A model generated the notes under the pieces. It searched no databases. It was not told the origin of the DNA and saw only the letters and a program-made list of their open reading frames with translations. This document shows, in pieces, positions 62,292-64,000 of a stretch of DNA of 64,000 bases. Within the stretch, counting starts at the first letter, position 1; every line of letters starts with the position of its first letter. A program made the translations under genes and the position numbers. The stretch comes from Sphingobacterium litopenaei (GTDB taxonomy: Bacteria; Bacteroidota; Bacteroidia; Sphingobacteriales; Sphingobacteriaceae): NCBI RefSeq assembly GCF_014692495.1, contig NZ_JACOIJ010000002.1, forward strand, positions 1 to 64,000, written 5' to 3'.

Positions 62292-63517
62292 TCCGTAACA
62301 TTTAGTAAACGATCGCGCAATAATAGACAAGCGCCAAAAGAGGCTAGGTTATCATTTTTTGAAGATAAAATTATCTTGGTGTCCCTGTTTACAGTTGACA
62401 GCGAGTATTTGTTTACTGCATTTTTCAATGGCAAACTAAGGTATTCTTCGGATTTGGCAACTACTCCACCAATTATAATTAATTCTGGATTGAAGATATT
62501 AATAAGTGAAGCAATACCGCGTCCAAGCTTATCACCGATATAATTGATAGCTTCAATACAAAGGTTATCATCTTTTTTGGCAGCGGAGATAATATCATTT
62601 AGTTTGATCTCCTCAATTTTTTTGAATTTTTTGGTCAAACTACTAGTAGCTCCATCATTAATTTGATCTGTCACACGTCTTATTAAAGCATAACCAGAAG
62701 CTTCTGTTTCCAAACATCCTTTTTTACCACATTTACAGATTATATCGTTATCAAAAATGGAGATATGTCCGAATTCACCAGAGAACCCAGATTTACCATA
62801 ATATAATTTTCCATCAATCATTATGCCTAGACCAATACCGTTGTCGACATTGATAAATAAAGCATCCTTTTCATCGGTTAATATTCCGCTACTAAACTCT
62901 GCATAGGAAAGCGCTTTGGTGTCATTCTCCAAGAATGTGGGAATGCCAATATTTTCCTCAAACAATTTAGATAAAGGATCCTCATAAAAATTAAAATAGG
63001 AATACGAGTAACCCGTTCTGTAGTTAATGCGTCCGGTAAGGTTAATACCCACACCTAATATTTTTTCTTTTACGATATTGTGTTTCGCGATAAATTCATT
63101 GATCTCTTTACAAATATCCAAAAGAGATTGCTCATTGTTTTCCAATAAATAAGGGATGTTATCTTTTTTGGAGACAATATCTTTTTTCATATTGATCATA
63201 GAGATACTTAAGTTGTCAATACCAACTTGTACCCCTATAAAATAAGCGGAATTTGCCACCAGACCATAGATGTTCGGTTTGCGACCTACGGCAGAAGTTG
63301 TCTTACCGTAATCTTTCACGAGCTCGTCCTCGATAAGTTCGCTTACGCACTCATTAATTTTAGGAATACTTATATTGAACTCTTTACTCAATTCTGCAAT
63401 TGTAGCAGTCTCGTTTGTGGCAAAGTAGGCTAATATCTTTTTCTTAAGTCTAATATTTTTGTAGGCAACACCATTTTTATTTGCCTCGTGAATATCTTTA
63501 AAAAAGTTAGATGTCAT
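62288..63517 (-). CDS. ROK-family transcriptional repressor (NagC/XylR-type)
   Basis: 409 residues. An N-terminal winged helix-turn-helix (NIRLKKKILAYFATNETATI then AELSKEFNISIPKINECVSE) is followed by a sugar-kinase-like ROK domain with VGVDN-type repeats (YFIGVQVGIDNLSISMINMK, LFINVDNGIGLGIMIDGKLY), the zinc motif CKCGKKGCLE (about 259-268) with its upstream EFGH, and INIFNPELIIIGGVV. ROK repressors bind a sugar or sugar phosphate and release their operators. It diverges from a transporter gene with a 214-base gap, which is the usual place for its operator. Confidence 0.9.
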   Translation of the reverse strand: MTSNFFKDIHEANKNGVAYKNIRLKKKILAYFATNETATIAELSKEFNISIPKINECVSELIEDELVKDYGKTTSAVGRKPNIYGLVANSAYFIGVQVGIDNLSISMINMKKDIVSKKDNIPYLLENNEQSLLDICKEINEFIAKHNIVKEKILGVGINLTGRINYRTGYSYSYFNFYEDPLSKLFEENIGIPTFLENDTKALSYAEFSSGILTDEKDALFINVDNGIGLGIMIDGKLYYGKSGFSGEFGHISIFDNDIICKCGKKGCLETEASGYALIRRVTDQINDGATSSLTKKFKKIEEIKLNDIISAAKKDDNLCIEAINYIGDKLGRGIASLINIFNPELIIIGGVVAKSEEYLSLPLKNAVNKYSLSTVNRDTKIILSSKNDNLASFGACLLLRDRLLNVTD

Positions 63518-63639
63518 ATAACTTGTTAGGCTTAATACATTTATTTAATCAAATTAGCTAAGTAATAAGAGTTTATAAAAATATTTAATAATATGTTTTT
63601 AATAATTCATTTTTTTTAAATATAATTGAAAACTATTTG

Positions 63640-63652
63640 TAGCTAAAAGCTA
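63640..63652. promoter_or_regulatory. Inverted repeat in the ROK/transporter gap
   Basis: TAGCT-AAA-AGCTA lies in the AT-rich 214-base divergent region. It is a candidate site for the ROK regulator, supported only by symmetry and position. Confidence 0.3.
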
Positions 63653-63731
63653 ATTTATAGTAAATCTAAATTATTTTTAGTTGAAATCCTAATTTTAGAT
63701 ATTAAAACATTACACTACAAAAACCTAATCT

Positions 63732-64000
63732 GTGAAAAACGAATCGAATAAAAAATCCATTCATCCAATATCTTGGATACCTACTACATGGTTTGCAATG
63801 GGGTTGCCTTTTGTCGCATTGTCTGGAGCTAGTTCAATCATGTACAAAAATATGGGTGTTTCTGATGCTCAGATCGCATTTTGGACTTCTTTAATCATGT
63901 TGCCGTGGACGCTAAAACCTTTTTGGGGACCATTTTTGGAATTGTACAAGACGAAGAAATTCTTTGTGTATGTCACGCAAATTTTCACTGGAATATTATT
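63732..64000 (+). CDS. MFS transporter, N-terminal part, cut by the window end
   Basis: The frame starts at GTG 63732 (no in-frame ATG upstream) and runs off the window. The 89 visible residues read NKKSIHPISWIPTTWFAMGL, PFVALSGASSIMYKNMGVSD, AQIAFWTSLIMLPWTLKPFW and GPFLELYKTKKFFVYVTQI, which is the first membrane helix, short loop and second helix of an MFS transporter of the AmpG/sugar-transporter-like kind. Divergence from a ROK repressor suggests uptake of a sugar or amino sugar under that repressor. The transport substrate is inferred. Confidence 0.75.
   Translation, partial: MKNESNKKSIHPISWIPTTWFAMGLPFVALSGASSIMYKNMGVSDAQIAFWTSLIMLPWTLKPFWGPFLELYKTKKFFVYVTQIFTGIL

Noticed and set aside
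1..64000. CRISPR arrays, rRNA or tRNA genes, prophage or transposase genes
   Set aside because: None seen on reading: no regularly spaced repeats, no cloverleaf-like segments, and no transposase or phage proteins apart from the group II intron.

Overview
The window is A/T-rich chromosomal DNA from a member of the Bacteroidota, most likely the Sphingobacteriaceae (Sphingobacterium- or Pedobacter-like; inferred at family level only). The pointers are a complete gldK-gldL-gldM-gldN type IX secretion/gliding core, three tandem SusC/SusD pairs, a DUF4271 protein next to hemD, a DUF2723 membrane protein, a Mrp protein of the Bacteroidota type, and many -7 boxes of the form TAnnTTTG in place of classical -10 boxes. 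No rRNA, tRNA or CRISPR was seen.

Layout. Positions 1-6.7 kb (minus strand): two TonB-dependent receptors flanking a small dtd/MazG-type housekeeping pair. The second receptor lies behind a TPP riboswitch, so it is probably an outer-membrane importer of thiamine or a precursor. 6.8-10.4 kb (plus): amidohydrolase, acylphosphatase, polysaccharide flippase and an outer-membrane protein. 10.4-12.2 kb: dusB diverges from a lipoprotein with a His-rich motif, and two Fur-family-like 7-1-7 operators lie between them. 12.2-15.35 kb (minus): trpE-trpG-trpC behind a ribosome-mediated attenuator whose 19-residue leader peptide, too short for routine gene calling, carries three consecutive Trp codons. 15.4-16.1 kb: trmD.

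16.5-33.1 kb: three SusC/SusD pairs with almost the same signal peptide and 5' end. A group II intron (probably IIC, with an endonuclease-less reverse transcriptase) sits directly behind the terminator of pair 1. No glycosidase, sigma/anti-sigma pair or hybrid two-component gene accompanies them, so no substrate can be given.

33.4-40.6 kb: mrp, an outer-membrane protein, an AsmA-like/GT51 fusion overlapping hpt, tag, a DUF4271 protein and hemD. 40.7-45.3 kb: gldKLMN, the motor and outer ring of type IX secretion. 45.5-52.7 kb: a JmjC-like cupin protein and an AddB/AddA helicase-nuclease pair. 52.8-60.95 kb: rpsP, rimM, a small GNAT protein, OsmC, a SAM-I riboswitch with metF, the DUF2723 membrane protein, and glnS. 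The end holds a degenerate flavoprotein-like exported protein and a ROK repressor facing a truncated MFS transporter.

General features: convergent genes are often separated by nothing more than one short bidirectional hairpin that touches both stop codons. Several tRNA-metabolism genes (dusB, trmD, glnS, less perfectly dtd) have the -7 box only 4 bases before the ATG, which suggests leaderless mRNAs. The strongest leads are the trp attenuator, the paired dyad operators in front of the His-rich lipoprotein, the terminator-associated intron, and the shared 5' modules of the susC genes.
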